Shown piece by piece: positions 1 through 12,900 of a stretch of DNA of 64,000 bases; position 1 is the first letter of the stretch, and each line of letters begins with the position of its first letter. The position numbers were made by a program, and so were the translations under genes. Source of the DNA: Cryptomeria japonica (Eukaryota; Streptophyta; Pinopsida; Cupressales; Cupressaceae); contig NC_081413.1 in NCBI RefSeq assembly GCF_030272615.1, positions 722,265,649 to 722,329,648 on the forward strand. Direction: 5' to 3'. The notes under the pieces were generated by a model. It ran no database searches. It was not told where the DNA came from and saw only the letters and a list, made by a program, of their open reading frames with translations.

Positions 1-866
1 TAGATTCATTTGTATTTTGAAGTTGACATACTTGTATACATGATATAGAGGATTCTTTTTCTATCTTTTGCCTTCTTTCGAACTCAACTTCTTCTGGACT
101 AATAGTCAATCCTTCTTGACCATCTATTAGTTCTTCCATGGTTATTCCATACCTTTGTACGTCTTGCTCATCATTTGATAGAAATCTGATATTTCCTGAT
201 ACTTGATCAATAATTGTTTGTGTTTCATGTGGTGTTACTTCTTGTTCTTTTTCATCCTCTTTCTTTTTTTGTCTTTTATATGCCTCTTTCCTCTGAATTC
301 TGAGTGGTTCTTGTCTTCTTTCTAACTCTATCCTTTTTTTTATGAAAGGCGAGTCTTCATTTGTATAGCTACTTGTTCTTTATTCTTTTCTTCACTTGAT
401 ATACTAGATGAAAAATTTGAACCCCATTCATATTTATTTGAATCTATCTCTGAACCATTGTCTAGGATTACACCACTATACCATACAGGAATATTGTATG
501 GTGCAAATAGTTCTCTAATTTTGGTCATCTCTTCTTTCACTACTTCTGGAATATCTTGCTCAGATTCAACACTTGTTTGTATTCCTTGAACTTGTTTGCA
601 AGATTTTTCTTCTCTTTTGATTCCAAGTTCTTCCTGTTGTTTCTTATATTCTTCGTGTTTTTGTTTATTGACTACTATTTATGCTGCTTGGTGTAGCTTT
701 TCTTGCCATGGTTCTTCTTTAGGGACTTCTTTCTTTCTCCACTTTGGTTGTTGACAATTATGTTGCTTTTGATTTGATTTGGATATCCAAGTCTTGATTT
801 ATCTTCTTTAGACTGCGAGTGAGGACAAATAGGTTCTGAAATACCTTCTCGTCGCTTACCAATTGG
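1..866 (-). pseudogene. gypsy A gag-pol spacer region, decayed
   Basis: Minus-strand reading gives short open pieces, the best being at 540-340 (contains IRELFAPYNIPVWYSG). The matching stretch in element B (about 30200-29700, minus) has a similar LFAP.NI motif and a similar acidic, Glu/Lys-rich composition. No known domain is recognised. In both elements this stretch lies between the protease and RT domains, so it is a linker or an extra coding region of this family rather than host sequence. Confidence 0.55.
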
Positions 867-2045
867 TCATTTTCCTTCATATCCCATTTTTTGCATGATC
901 TTATAACCATTTCCATATTGCTCTGTGGGAATATTGAATTCTACAATTGTTGTTATAGTTTCATTTTCATATTTGTACAACCAATCAAGAATGTCCTTAT
1001 CTTTAGTTTCTTCTGCAAGTGTTCCAGCTCTAACAAATGCTCCATCAAACATTTCTACATATTTTTTTGAGATCCGTGGTTGGACATTTGTAGGCTTTCC
1101 ATATGATTTAGGTGAAAGTGGCAAGCTATGTAAAGAATATTTTCCCATTCCTTCATCATTTAATTTGAGATTTTTCTCAAAGGTTTCCCATAATTTTTCT
1201 TGAATTTCTTTGGTGGGATAGACTGATTTTCTATTATGTGGAACTCTTGTATCTTGTGTTGGCTTCAGATTATTGTAATATTGGCTGGAGTCTGCAATTA
1301 TAGTGACCCCTTGTCCCTCACAAAGAAACTTTACACATTGGTGATATGTAGAAGGAATTGCTTGCATGTTGTGAATCCATGGTCTTCCCAGAAGAATGCT
1401 ATAAGATAGATTCAAATCTAAAACCTGGTATAATCTATTTCTTTCCACATGTCCTATTTTGATTGGTAGCATCACAGTTCCTTTAGAAGAACATTCTTCT
1501 TCATCATAAGCCTTAATGGTTATTTTCTTCTTTGGATTTACTGTATTTTCTGAATATCCCAAAGCCTTTATTAAACACAATGCACAAATGTTTAAGCCAA
1601 CTCCACCATCTATGCGTACGCGTTTGACATGAGTTTTGTGAATGGTGACTTCAACATGTAAGGGAGCATTGTGAGGATGTTGTAAGGATGCATCATCATT
1701 TTCAGAAAATGATAAGCAGTGAAGGACTATAATGCGTCCCACCATGTTTTGGAATTGATCTACATCCAGGTCTTTTGAAACTGTTGTTTTCGTTAGAGCT
1801 TTTTCCAAAATTTCCTTATGCATAGATGAAACTTTGAGAAGCTCTAAAATTGATATTTGAGCGGGTATTCTTTGCAATTGTTCCACTAAGTTATATTGTC
1901 GTGAAGTGGATGTTGATTCGTTTGTTATACCCTGAAATGTAACCTTCACTTTGCTTCTTGTAATGACGTTGATTGGTTCCGAAGGAGTGTTATCTTTAAC
2001 GATGATGACATTTATCACATCATCATACGTATAAGTATAGTTCAC
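867..2045 (-). pseudogene. gypsy A aspartic protease region
   Basis: A 392-residue open stretch on the minus strand. Residues near 145-155 read VRIDGGVGLNIC, matching the retropepsin-like active-site context D-x-G with the following hydrophobic strand; SYSILLGRPWIH near residue 215 is the conserved C-terminal protease strand (I-L-L-G-R). The equivalent in element B (31471-30862) has SYNILLGKPWIHEMKA. The protease would mature the Gag-Pol polyprotein inside the virus-like particle. It lies directly downstream of gag with about 75 bases between open stretches, as expected for one polyprotein with a break. It is open over its length, but the element as a whole is defective. Confidence 0.7.
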
Positions 2046-2119
2046 TTTGGCTTTGACTTTGTCATCTTTTAATTTAGATTGTTCACCTTTTTCATAATTT
2101 GGAAGCAGAATTTTGAAGG

Positions 2120-3673
2120 CTAGATGTGATTCATTAGTCTTATGCTATCCATTGTGATAGTTCCATTATCGATTAAATCTTGGATAAGGTGCTTCAATCT
2201 TTGACAATCATTAGTTTGGTGTCCTTTATTTCGATGGTAATTGCAAAAATGATTGTCGTTCCACCAATTAGGTTTGACTTGTGGTTCATAATTTGTTGCT
2301 TCTGGTAAAGTAATTAGTTTATTCACAAGAAGAGTTTTCAAAGCTGATTCCAAGGGTTCTCTAATGTTTGTGAATTTCCTGTGAGGATTGGAGAAGAAAG
2401 ACTTGGATTTACTATTTTCTTGATTGTTATTGTTTGGGATTTGACTTGATAGATTAAATATTGGTTGTTGTTTTGTACCATTATTATTGTCATTTCCTCT
2501 ATTGATGACATTCCTATTCTTTGACCAGAATTTAGGTTTGTCATTGTTATTGTTGTTGTTGTTGTGATTGTTATTGTAGGAATTATTGTAAATTTTTATC
2601 TCCCCTTTCTTTACCATTGTGTCTTCTATTTTTAGACCATTTTCAATCATCTTGGAAAAAGGAGGACATTGCATTTTTAGATGGTAACTCATTTCATTGA
2701 TAAGGTTGTCAATGAATATGTCCATTTTCTCTTGATTAGGTACATCTCTTGGATGCCTATTAAACATTTGTTTCCATTGTTGTAAGAAGATCATGAAAGA
2801 TTCACCATTCTTTTTCTTAACATTGCATAAATCCAACATTTTTATCTCATTTCTTACATTGTCGGAGTATTGTGAAATAAATCTATTCACAAGTTCTTCA
2901 AAAGATTTGATTCCAGATGGTAGTCTTGAGAACTATTTCATCGATTTTCCATTCAAACTCCTAGGAAATAGACGCATTAGGTAAGTTTAATCGTGTGCAA
3001 ATTCCATACTCATAGTACAAAATTCCCTAATGTGATCTTGAGGATCAGATCTCCCATCATATTTATCATATTAAGGGATTTCGTAATGTTGTGGAAATGG
3101 TATCATATTTAAACTTTTGTCAAAAGGATATGGACAGATATCTTCCAACGAATACTTCTTGGAACTCATTCCATTCTGCATATCTTGTATTTGTTGTTGT
3201 GAGGTTTGCATTTGTTAAGCGAGGTTTAACAAGGGATCATCCATACAGATTCTCCTTGTATCTTCATAAGTTATTTTATCACTATGCTCTCTTCTTGTAT
3301 TATCGTGATATTTTCTTATTTTATCTCCCCTTGTTTCTTCATGACTTTCTTTATATCCTCGTTATTTGGATCATCTGTGTTTTTATTATTACTCGTGTCT
3401 GCATCTTGTTTCAATCCTTCTACGTTAAAATCTTGTGGCAATTTAGCTCTTGATTTTGTCAACAATAAAAGATATTTTTCTTTTTGCTTTGCTAATAACT
3501 AATTTCATTAGTCTATCAATTTTGAAAGCTTGCTCAAGGTCTCTAATGGTGTTATTGACCGCTTCTTCATCAACAACCGTATACTCAAAAGTTTGGAACA
3601 TTGAATTATCTTCTTCCATTTGTTTATGTTGTTTTCTTAATTTCTCGTATTGAGCTCTAGTCCAAAGTGGCAT
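2120..3673 (-). pseudogene. gypsy A gag (capsid/nucleocapsid), broken
   Basis: Start taken at the ATG at 3671-3673 (MPLWTRAQYEKLRKQ). The reading stops at about 3443, then homology resumes and is open from 2890 to 2120. The open part has the retrotransposon gag core (FLQQWKQMFNRHPRDVP, MDIFIDNLINEM), which aligns with the gag of element B (FLQHWRKMFSRYSRPIP, MDIFVNKLIPEL). An Asn-rich tract follows, encoded by a GTT/ATT repeat at 2538-2580. Near the end is a variant zinc knuckle, CNYHRNKGHQTNDC, spaced C-x2-H-x4-H-x4-C, which would bind the RNA genome. At least one frame break or stop lies between 3443 and 2890. Confidence 0.75.
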
Positions 3674-5868
3674 GTGACTGCTTCGAAAAATTTCTCAAGT
3701 TTTGACCTTCTAAAAATAACTTAATAGGTGATTATTGGTTTAGGAAGGTAGGGTTTATTTATTTTACCACTGTTGTTGGTTCGTTGTGATAAAGTGTCTC
3801 TTTGTTGAAAAGCAGGTCCTTGCAAAATTTCTTCATCAAATTATGTCCCACAACCACATAAATAGTGACGAAAACTATGTAGGAATGTCCTATGTTTTAT
3901 CAAGATCTTGCGATTGATATACAAGAATTTTATCCTCTTCTGAGTAGCTTTATAACTAGGTTTTCTTTTCTTAAGGTGATATTTAAAAGTCATATAAGAA
4001 TATTATAGTTTACAAGTTTGCTGGATTCCAATGTGAGTGTAGTTCTAATTTTGATAAAACCTAGGTTCAAAATAGGAACGATATATCCAAGATAATGAAC
4101 AAAAGGTGGATTGATTAAGTTTCGTGATAGAGGATTTGATATATCCTGATGAGAAACTAATAATGATGTTTATTTTTGCACTTAAGATGGTTGAATCACT
4201 AGCTTGTTGAATGTTTTATTCTTATGAAAACCTTTTGGAAATAGCTTGTTGGATTAGGTAACCCAATTATTGAACTAGTTTGAAGATCTGCGATAGTTTA
4301 AATACAACTCTACTCAAGAAGTGTTTTTTGATACTTATTTTTAAATTTTGGCCTGATATGCTCTGTCTCAGATGTGAGAAAGCATTTGCGCTAGCTTTTT
4401 GGTCAAAAGTGTTAACTCTGTTGCTTGAAAGCACTGCTTTGACTATGTTACAAGGATTTTTCAATTTTTCCAGCAAGTTGTTAGATTTTTGCTCATTTTT
4501 AGATGATTTTATTCAATTTTTGACCATTCTGAGCACGCAATAGACATAGAAGACACAATGTTTAAAAAGAAAAATGCATAAGAAAGAACAAATCCTATGG
4601 CAGACTGAGATAATAACTGTTGAATCTCACATGGGGTTTCCCCCGAGGCTACGCTATTCAGAGTGGATATTTAGATGCTTGACCTTACTGGCTCCACCCT
4701 TGACACTCACTTCTCTGGGGAAGCCAAGCACCAGTTTCCATGAAAACTCCCCATGGAAAACTTTATATCTCTACTAAGAACCCTATGTGTGTGAGCTGCT
4801 TCAAATGTCCAACTTCGTGCGCCAACAATTAGAAGGATTTTGGCAACTAGTACAAGTGGGTTTTAGTAAAGGCTTCCAATCATGTGGCCATACATGCGAC
4901 ACTTTCAACTCTGTAAATACAAAAGGTTCCCAGCCTATAGAGGTTACACTTCATAGGGTTTATGGTGAAACATAGTGTTGGTATGAACTTATCAACACGT
5001 GTTGTTTATGAATTTCATCACAAACACAATTTATTTAGAGTGGATCAGAAGGACTTGGTATTAGATTGTTTCCACTTGGGTCGTTCCCCTCTCACTGACC
5101 CCCTCAAGGTAGCTCAGGAAGGCAAACCCTCTAAAGGTTACACATAAAAGATAGTAGGTCTGGTTTTCTGATCACCATATGAGGGTGAGAGCATACTTAC
5201 CTACTACTTCATCAAGCATGAAAAACACAAGTTTATTTTAGCCTTCTACAATCTATGTGCAACTAATTTAAAGAAGTCATTCAAAATGCAAGTTGCATGT
5301 TGTCAATTTGTCCCCTTAGTTAAGCTAAATGAGTAAGATATGATGTGTTACTTTCCAAAATAAAACTCCTAATTAACTATGTGAGGAAATGCATAAAATT
5401 TGCTTTAAAATAATTCTGCACAAAGATATGTTAGTAGTTTGAAATTTTCAGTTCTTGGACATTCAAACTTGCAGAAAACGTTTGTTAGCTATGAATAAAA
5501 ACACTATCCTAGCAAATGCATTGTTTTCCACCTCAAAAGTGTTGACCTAGGGGACAAAAGCGTGAACCTGCGATACGAAAGCGTTGCTTTATGGACTAAA
5601 TGCAAGAATTCATAGACAAAAGCGCTAACCTAAATGACACATGTGTTAACCTGCAAGACAAAAGCGCTAATATGAGGATTAAATGCGTTGATTTGCAAAT
5701 AAAAGCACTAACCTAAATGCCAAATGCGCTAACGTGTGAGACAAAAACTCTTATCTATTAAATGAAAGCGCTGTCAGAATTCACACAAGCGTGAATATGG
5801 ATTACAAGTGCATTAAAATTATGTTTGTGAGAACTAGACAGGATATTAAAAAGATATATGCGAGGTTC
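3674..5868 (-). other. gypsy A 5' leader, non-coding
   Basis: About 2.2 kb between primer binding site and gag start. No convincing reading frame is present. Stretches around 5070-5200 (CACTTGGGTCGTTC, GAGAGCATACT) resemble the leader of element B at 34860-35000, so the long leader is a family property. It contains the degenerate repeat at 5530-5815, listed separately. Confidence 0.6.
5530..5815. repeat. degenerate tandem repeat in gypsy A leader
   Basis: A motif of the type acaaaagcgctaacct or aaatgcgctaac recurs about ten times at irregular 20-40 base spacing. Examples are near 5556 (ggacaaaagcgtgaacctg), 5620 (agacaaaagcgctaaccta), 5659 (agacaaaagcgctaat) and 5722 (ccaaatgcgctaacgtg). It begins roughly 50 bases inside the primer binding site. 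Confidence 0.7.
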
Positions 5869-5888
5869 GAGCCCCACGATGGGTGCCA
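5869..5888 (-). other. primer binding site of gypsy A (tRNA-Lys type)
   Basis: Plus-strand gagccccacgatgggtgcca ends in CCA and differs at two positions from the corresponding site of element B, which looks like the 3' end of plant tRNA-Lys(CUU). The resemblance to the tRNA extends upstream through ggttcga (T-loop). Three bases separate it from the LTR. Both differences are transitions, consistent with decay. Confidence 0.75.
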
Positions 5889-5891
5889 AAA

Positions 5892-6981
5892 TGTGTCGAC
5901 TTGAATTTCATCTTCAAAATACTACCTGCAACATATTAGCTTCACAAAATACAAAGGAAATGCTACAAAAAATCCAAACTCAACCAATGAAACTACATGA
6001 AATGAATATTAAAATAAAAACCATAGTATTACCTTCATGATTTAAGTCTCACTGTGTCCTAACTCCACTATTCCTGGTTGTAGATGATTTTCTCTTAGAC
6101 AAGCACTGGTAGCTTCCAAGATGGCATATGAAGAATGGATTGATAATTGATAGTTAACTGATACTATGATATGCAATGCAAATGATTTAAAGCTAAATGA
6201 TTATGCTAAACAAGAAATGCTAAATTGCTAAATTGCTTCAAGATAAAAAATCATGGATGTATAAGTTTACTCAAATTGTTAACTTGAAGACTAACTCTTT
6301 CCCAACTCAAACTCCTACTTTTGAGAGGATAAGATGATGTGTCTGAGATCAATGGTCATGATCAGATCTACAAATTTGGATGGTTGTGAATAAAGGTGAA
6401 GGTTGAGAGAAAAGGGGAAAAAGAAGACAAGTGTCACTCATCTCACCTTGACTGAGTTGTAGACTGAGGGAATCTAGGGATGGTTGGAGAAGATTTAGGC
6501 ATGAGAGGACAAGTGGACTCAAGTTCTTCCGAAGATATAGGGATGTTAGAGAGAATATAGAAGAAGGTTAGGAAATACATGTACGTACACAATATTTCAT
6601 TTATTTTGGAAGTTGGAGATAAGTAGCTAATAAATATTTTATTTATTTTAATTTCATTGAATTAATTTAGCCACATGATGGATGAGTCGGCAAAGGAAAG
6701 ATGAAGTGGAGATGGAAGATGAGTTGGAAAAGGGATTAAATAATTAAGAAATTATTTAATTAATGAGACTATAGGATAGAAGAATAACCATTAAATATTA
6801 GATATTTAATTGATTGATTAGAAGAAAAAGATTAATGAATTAATTAATAAAATATTTTAATTAAATTAATTAATAGAAGAATATGGTGTGAATTAAATAA
6901 ATTAATCTTTTCAAATTAACTATTTAATAGAAGAATAATTATTAAATAAATATAAAATATTTATTTAATTGCTCATTGTCA
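5892..6981 (-). repeat. 5' LTR of gypsy A
   Basis: Starts with TG three bases after the primer binding site and probably ends with CA at 6980-6981, about 1.09 kb. The outer two thirds are very AT-rich (runs of ttaatta and aatatt from 6600 to 6970). The partner LTR lies outside the window, so the outer edge could not be checked by comparison. Confidence 0.55.
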
Positions 6982-7479
6982 TTTTTATGTGTATACAATA
7001 GACACTCAAACTTTCTTCTATCTTAATTGTGGTTTGAGGGGCATGAATTCTTTGAAATGTCTATAATGGCCACTCGAACTTTCTTCTATCTTAATTGTGG
7101 TTTCTCATTATTTGAGTGTGGGAGGGTGCAATAGAAGTAGAAGCTAATGAGTGGACTGAAACTCCACTGAACTCACTTGTAAATCATAGCCTTATTAATT
7201 AGTTCATCTTATTTGAACTTTATTTTGTTAGATTATTCAATGTGGGTTAGCATTTGAACCCCAAGTCTCACTAGCTCAACGCCAAAACATCTTGTAAGCA
7301 CTTTCATGGATAATCGGTTCCCATTTCCTTTCTTATCCTTAAGATTGCTTTGTCTAATTAAATATTTGGAATGAAAGAATTTAAGAATAAATACTTCTAC
7401 ATGATCAAAAAGGGCAACTGAATTGATAAACACAACATAATAAACAATAATATAATCTCCATTTAACCTATTTTAATTC
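6982..7479. repeat. dispersed host repeat interrupted by the copia element
   Basis: 7000-7205 resembles 16800-17040 (shared gtgggagggtgcaatagaag-type segment), and 7257-7479 resembles 18338-18566 (shared ttgaaccccaagtctcac start). Within it, a segment of about 35 bases (cactcaaactttcttctatc and onward) is repeated near 7006 and 7070. The block continues after the copia insertion at 15204. No gene is seen. Confidence 0.7.
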
Positions 7480-8995
7480 TGTTGGCATTTCAATAAGGAT
7501 ATTGAGAAGGTTGTTGATGATTATGGTTATAACTGATTAAGGATGTCTACTGTCTTTATATTATTATTTTGTCATTGATGTCAAGAAATTGATTTTCTAA
7601 TTCAGTATGATGTTGCCATATCTTGAGAAGCATGATTTGAAGAGTATAAAGATGTCGGTAAAAGACACAGAAAGATTATGATGAATAAGGGGATGAATAA
7701 GGTATTCAATGGGCAACTATTATCGAGTCAGACAATGATGAGATCATGATGTTTAGATTGTTTTGACATCATACATATGTTATAAATTGTAACGTTAATA
7801 CTATACTATGTTACCAAGCAAAGAACCTAGTCAGTAAACCCTAAGGAACCTAGTCAGTAAACCCTAAGGTTATCACTATTAGTTAATGAAGGCGGAATGT
7901 CTACCGAGTGAAGTTTAGTATTTACTGAGTTATAACCGAGTTATAACCGAGCTATAACAGAATGCATTAAATGTTTACATGCGTTATTTAATGAAGGAAG
8001 CTGATGAGCTGGAGTTGCTTAAATGATTGGTAAGCCATGCATGAAGTTTGTTAAAGAATCTATGGCAATGGAAGATCGACAAGAAGATCTACAGCTCAGA
8101 TTAAACCTCAATACCTTAGCACAAGTTCCAAGAAATATATGCAAGTTCCAAGGCGAGGTAAAATGTTTTCAGATCGAAGGATACATTGAACCTGGTCAAG
8201 CATGAAGATCTGATGGCTATGACTGATCGTGGGAAATGTGATCAAGGAGATTAAGCGGTTAGCTAATTGTTTAAAAATAGGATACTGTTGATAAACAATG
8301 GATGCGGGCAAGTGTATGCACAAGGATGCTACATAGTGATAACCGAGCACTGAAGCTTGAAGGCCTGTTTTGAACAACAGAGTATAGAGCCCAGTAGATG
8401 GACAAGATTAGTTCTATGTCTAGATTGTATTGAGCAAATAAGAATATGCTTTAGCATTTTTAGATGTGAAGTTGCAGATAGATTTTTATTATTGTTATTT
8501 TGTGAAAGTGACAGAAAATCTTTTAACCGAGTGGACTTAACAGTCTTATTTGTAAAACCCTCTAGCAAGGTGACATTCTGATTGAGTGTTTGAAATCCTT
8601 TAACAAGGTCACTTCTAACAAGGTGAAGATCCTAACAGATCTAAGGGAAATCCCTTAACCGGGTCACATCTAGCAATGTGTTTGTAATCTCTAACAGGAT
8701 TTTCTTTTAACTGAGCATACTCTAGAAGAGTATATTTCTTAGTGGGTCCAAAATCCCATAGTGGTTTTTCCCTATTTGGGTTTCCACGTTAAATATGGTG
8801 TTATGAGGTTTATGATGTTTATATACTTTTGAGTTTGCATGTTTAGCAGTTTTGGTTATATTACTGAAGTATATGTTACCGAGGTTGAATTTGATGTTTT
8901 TAGGGAAGATTAAGTTTGTATGATTCACCCCCCCCCCCCCCCTCTCATCTTGTTGGCTATTGGATTTGTACTTACATTAAGTATTAGAACTTTCA
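7480..8995 (+). repeat. left LTR of copia element
   Basis: TG...CA LTR of 1516 bp, directly preceded by target duplication aattc and followed by the primer binding site. It contains two tandem units of aacctagtcagtaaaccctaagg-type sequence near 7827-7872 and a 15-base C tract at 8928-8942. Its 5' end starts at the second TGTTGG of the right-LTR region, lacking 29 bp present at the start of the solo LTR at 46259. Confidence 0.93.
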
Positions 8996-8997
8996 AT

Positions 8998-9009
8998 TGG
9001 TATCAGAGC
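8998..9009 (+). other. primer binding site, initiator tRNA-Met
   Basis: TGGTATCAGAGC, the standard complement of the 3' end of plant initiator tRNA-Met used by copia elements, two bases after the left LTR. Minus-strand DNA synthesis would start here. Confidence 0.95.
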
Positions 9010-9058
9010 TTTGGACTCCAGAAGAAAAGTTTAAAGGCACTTGAGTTAAGATCCAAAG

Positions 9059-9984
9059 ATGTATAAGAGGGATGCACCGAAGCTGAACAAGTCAAGTTTC
9101 TCTACATGGCAGAAAGAATGAAGCTGCATCTATCAGGAGTTGGAGAATATGTTGTATATTATCTGGAGAATGATTTTGTTACACCGAGCACCTATCCATT
9201 GACAATGGAAGAGATAAAGGCAAAGCAAGAACATATCCAAGTAATGATTGAAATAACATCTGCATTGACCGACTCAGAGTTTAATGACCTAGAAGGCTGC
9301 AATGATGCAAAGGTAATGTGGGATAAGCTCATATCTGTGTATGGAGGAGATGAACATGTTCAAAGAGCAAAAGTAGACAGTGTAAGAGGACAACTTGAAT
9401 CCATGAGGATGAATGAAGGTGAGAACATAACTCATTACAATACAAGACTAAAGGAGATTGTCAATCAGATCAAAGGAGCAGGTGGAACTATTGAAGACAA
9501 GGATATACCAAGTAAGTTGTTAAGAACCCTACTACTAGCTTATGCAATCCGAGTCTCTGTAATCAATGAATTAAGGTCCGTACCGAATATGCCAATTTCT
9601 TTAGATGCTACTATTGGTAAGCTACATGCATTTGAGTTAAGTAACTTTGATAACAATGGATCTTCGGTAAATAAAGTTGAATCTGTATTTAGTTCTTTTC
9701 ATCTTGATGAATCTAAGGATTACAATGAAATTAAATATAAGTACTCTGAAGGAGATCATAGTGGAGCAAGTGAAAGATTTCATAAGAACATGGAAGAAGT
9801 ACACAAACTGTATGAGGAAATCAGAAAGCAAGAAGAGTTTGAAGCACTATTAGCTAGAAGGTTACCGAGAGGCAAAGGTAAGTATAAAGGAAAACTACCT
9901 TTGAAATGTTTCAATTGTGATAAAATAGGACATATAGCTTCTAACTGTACTGACAAAGAGTCTACTGAAAAGAGAGATTACTGA
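9059..9984 (+). pseudogene. copia gag, one frameshift and a premature stop
   Basis: The natural start is probably ATG at 9059 (MYKRDAPKLNKSSF), but that frame stops at about 9122. The remaining protein is open in another frame from 9106 (MKLHLSGVGEYV, then the UBN2/gag core with LRTLLLAYAIRVS). A one-base loss around 9115 explains this. A canonical zinc knuckle CFNCDKIGHIASNC lies at about 9907-9948. The frame then meets TGA at 9982-9984, where homology simply continues, most likely a CGA to TGA change. Gag forms the particle and binds the RNA. Confidence 0.88.
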
Positions 9985-12900
9985 GATGACAGACAGAAAT
10001 ATAATCATTACAGAGGACACCCAGACTTCAGAAGAAGAGATAGAAAGACATGCTTAATAGCCGATGAGGAATCCAATGATGATAAATCAGATGAAATTGA
10101 TACAGAGGAAGTAGTTTATGTGGCTATCAAAGATGGATCAGATGAAGAAAGGTATGAACAAAAAGCCCTAATATCTCACATAAATACTAATGATTCTTGG
10201 ATCATAGATAGTGGATGCTCACATCATATGACAGGAGATAAACACAAGTTTGTTATGTTAGAAGATTATGATGGAGGCTATGTAAGATTTGGTAATGATG
10301 CACCATGTCCGGTAAGAGGTAAAGGATCCATAACACTTCTTGACAATGCTAAATGTAATGATGTTTATTGGGTTGAAGGTTTGACATACAATTTGTTGAG
10401 TGTAGCACAACTAAACAACATAGGTTACCAAATAGAATTTCAAAAAGGAATGGTCAAAGTTCATGACAAGCATGGAAAGTTAGCTGCTACCGAGACACAA
10501 ACAAGAGGTAATACATTTCATCTTGACTCAACTCGGAATAAATGTCTTTATGAAAAGATAAATGATACCTGGTTATGGCATAAAAGGTTTTGTCATGTAA
10601 ATTTTGATAATTTGATCAAAATAAGCAAGAAGCACCGAGTAAGAGGTCTATCGAGTCTTGAAAAACCTGAGAATGCTATGTGTCGAGGATGCCAGATGGG
10701 TAAGATGACAAGATCAAGCTTTACAAGTAAGTCTTACACTTCTAAGGGAATTTTAGATCTTGTGCACACTAATCTTTGTGGTCCTATGAAAGTTCAAAGT
10801 TATTATGGTGATAAATATTTCATATTATTTGTGGATGACTATTCAAGGATGATGTCGGTAATGTTTTTAAAAGATAAATCAGAAGCTTTTCAAATGTTTA
10901 AATGGTACAAGGCAAGATTTGAAAATGAAACAGGAAGACAACTGAAATATCTTAGATCAAATAGAGGAGGAGAATTCAAATCTGATGAATTCAACTTATT
11001 CTGCAATGATCATGGTATTAAAAGACAAGTCTCTACACCTAGAACTCCACAATAGAATGGAATAGCTGAGAGAAGAAATAGATCTATTGTGGATTGTGCT
11101 AGAACACTGATGATTGAAAAGAAAGTGCCACAAACATTTTGGAGAGAAGCAATAAGCACAGCAGTTTACACCCTAAACCGAGTACAATTGAAGAAAGGTA
11201 CTTTGAAGACACCATATGAAATCTGGTATGACAAGAAACCTAATGTAAGTTATTTTAAAATCTTTGGAAGTAGATGCTATGTTCACAAAGATGATAGAAA
11301 TGGCAAGTTTGATTATAAAAGTGAAGAAGGAACATTTCTGGGTTATTCTTCTAGAAGCAAAGCATTTAAATGTCTGATCAAATCATCTAACAAAAAAGTA
11401 GAAAGTGCAAATGTGAAAATTGATGAATTTGCAGAAAGAAATGATGAAGGAAATTCTAAGGAACCAGAAGACTATGATGAATTTGTCTATGTTCAACCAA
11501 CAAGTCTTACTGAGAAAACTGTTGAAGAAAATGAAGAGAATATCCAGTTATCGAGTGATGAAGAAGATCATACAGAGCCTACCGAGCCTGTATTAGCCAA
11601 GTATGTCAAAAGACATCATGCACCAAGTCAGATTATAGGAGATAAGGATGATCTAGTGATGACAAGGAACAAACTGAGACATAACACATGGTTGATATCT
11701 GAATTTGAACCGAGAATAGTGAAAGAGGCATTTAACAGTAAAGATTGGATAAATGCTATGACAGAAGAGATTGATCAAATCAAGAAGAATGACACATGGA
11801 CACTAATCCCAAGACCAAAGGACAAAAATGTAATCGGTACAAAGTGGATTTTTAGAAACAAGCTAAATGAAAAAGGAGAGGTCATTCGAAACAAAGCAAG
11901 ACTAGTTTGCAAAGGTTATGCTCAAGAAGAAGGAATTGATTATTGTGAAACTTTTGCACCTGTTGCTAGACTTGGAGTAAGAACATTGTTGGCATATGCT
12001 GCTTTCAAAAACTTCAAGGTATATCAAATGGATGTCAAATCTGCATTTCTGAATGGAATATTAGAAGAAGAAGTTTTTATTGAACAACCTGAAGGATTTG
12101 TTGAAGACAAGAATAAAGATCAGGTATGTAAATTGAACAAAGCTTTATATGGTTTGAAACAAGCACCTAGAGCATGGTATGAAAGATTGAACTCTTATTT
12201 GATTAAGATTGGTTTTATAAGGACAAGTGAGAACAACAATATGTACATGAAGAATGATGAAAATGGAATACTGATCTTAGCCATATTTGTTGATGATATT
12301 ATATTTTGTGGAAATGACTCTTTATGCAAGAACTTTGGAAATGAAATGAGCAAAGAATTTGAGATGTCATTAATCGGTGAGATAAAGTATTTTATAGGTT
12401 TACAGATATTGCAAATGGAAAATGAGGTTTTCATTACTCAATCCAAGTACATAAAGGAAATATTGAAGAAATTTGGAATGGAGGATTCAAAACTAGTAAG
12501 TACTCCTATGACTACCAACTGTAAATTATCAAAGAATGATGAATCTGCATCTATTGATAAGACACTTTATCGATCCATGATTGGAAAGCTACAATATGTT
12601 GTTCACAACAGACTGGACATAGTACATGCAGTAGGTATAGTTGCAGGATTCTTTGCAGATCCTAAGGAAACACACATGACAACAATCAAAATAATTTTTA
12701 GATACTTGAAAGGCACTAAAGATTATGGCTTAGTATATCAGAAAGGAAATGATTTTGATTTAAAAGTTTATACTGATGCTGATTGGGCAGGCAACATTGA
12801 TGATAGAAAAAGCACAAGTGGAGGAGCTTTCTTTTTAGGAGAAAGACTAGTGAGGTGGCTTAGCAAGAAACAAGGATGTGTTTCACAGTTAACAACAGAA

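Larger units (their letters stand above)
1..6981 (-). mobile_element. Ty3/gypsy retrotransposon A (5' half; truncated by window edge)
   Basis: The element reads right to left: LTR (5892-6981), primer binding site (5869-5888), long leader (about 3700-5868), gag (3673-2120), protease region (2045-867) and the start of the gag-pol spacer (866-1). RT, RNase H, integrase and the 3' LTR would lie left of the window. Gag, protease and leader all resemble gypsy element B at 19898-36632, so both belong to one family, which B's dual RNase H places in the Tat lineage. Reading frames are broken in several places, so the copy is dead. The outer LTR boundary is inferred from a CA dinucleotide at 6980-6981 next to sequence that recurs near 16.8 kb, and is approximate. 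Confidence 0.8.

Noticed and set aside
340..540. Short frame considered as a separate small gene
   Set aside because: The same sequence type occurs in gypsy B in the same position, so it is part of the retroelement spacer.
5530..5815. Evenly spaced repeats resembling a CRISPR array
   Set aside because: Plant nuclear DNA, repeats degenerate, spacing irregular, inside a retroelement leader.
5861..5888. tRNA-like tail that might be a tRNA gene
   Set aside because: Only the 3' end is present, with no A box or anticodon arm upstream; position next to the LTR identifies it as a primer binding site.
8023..8581. Several short frames in the left LTR, repeated at 14238-14796 in the right LTR
   Set aside because: They recur only because the LTRs are copies of each other; the frames are short, on both strands and without domains.
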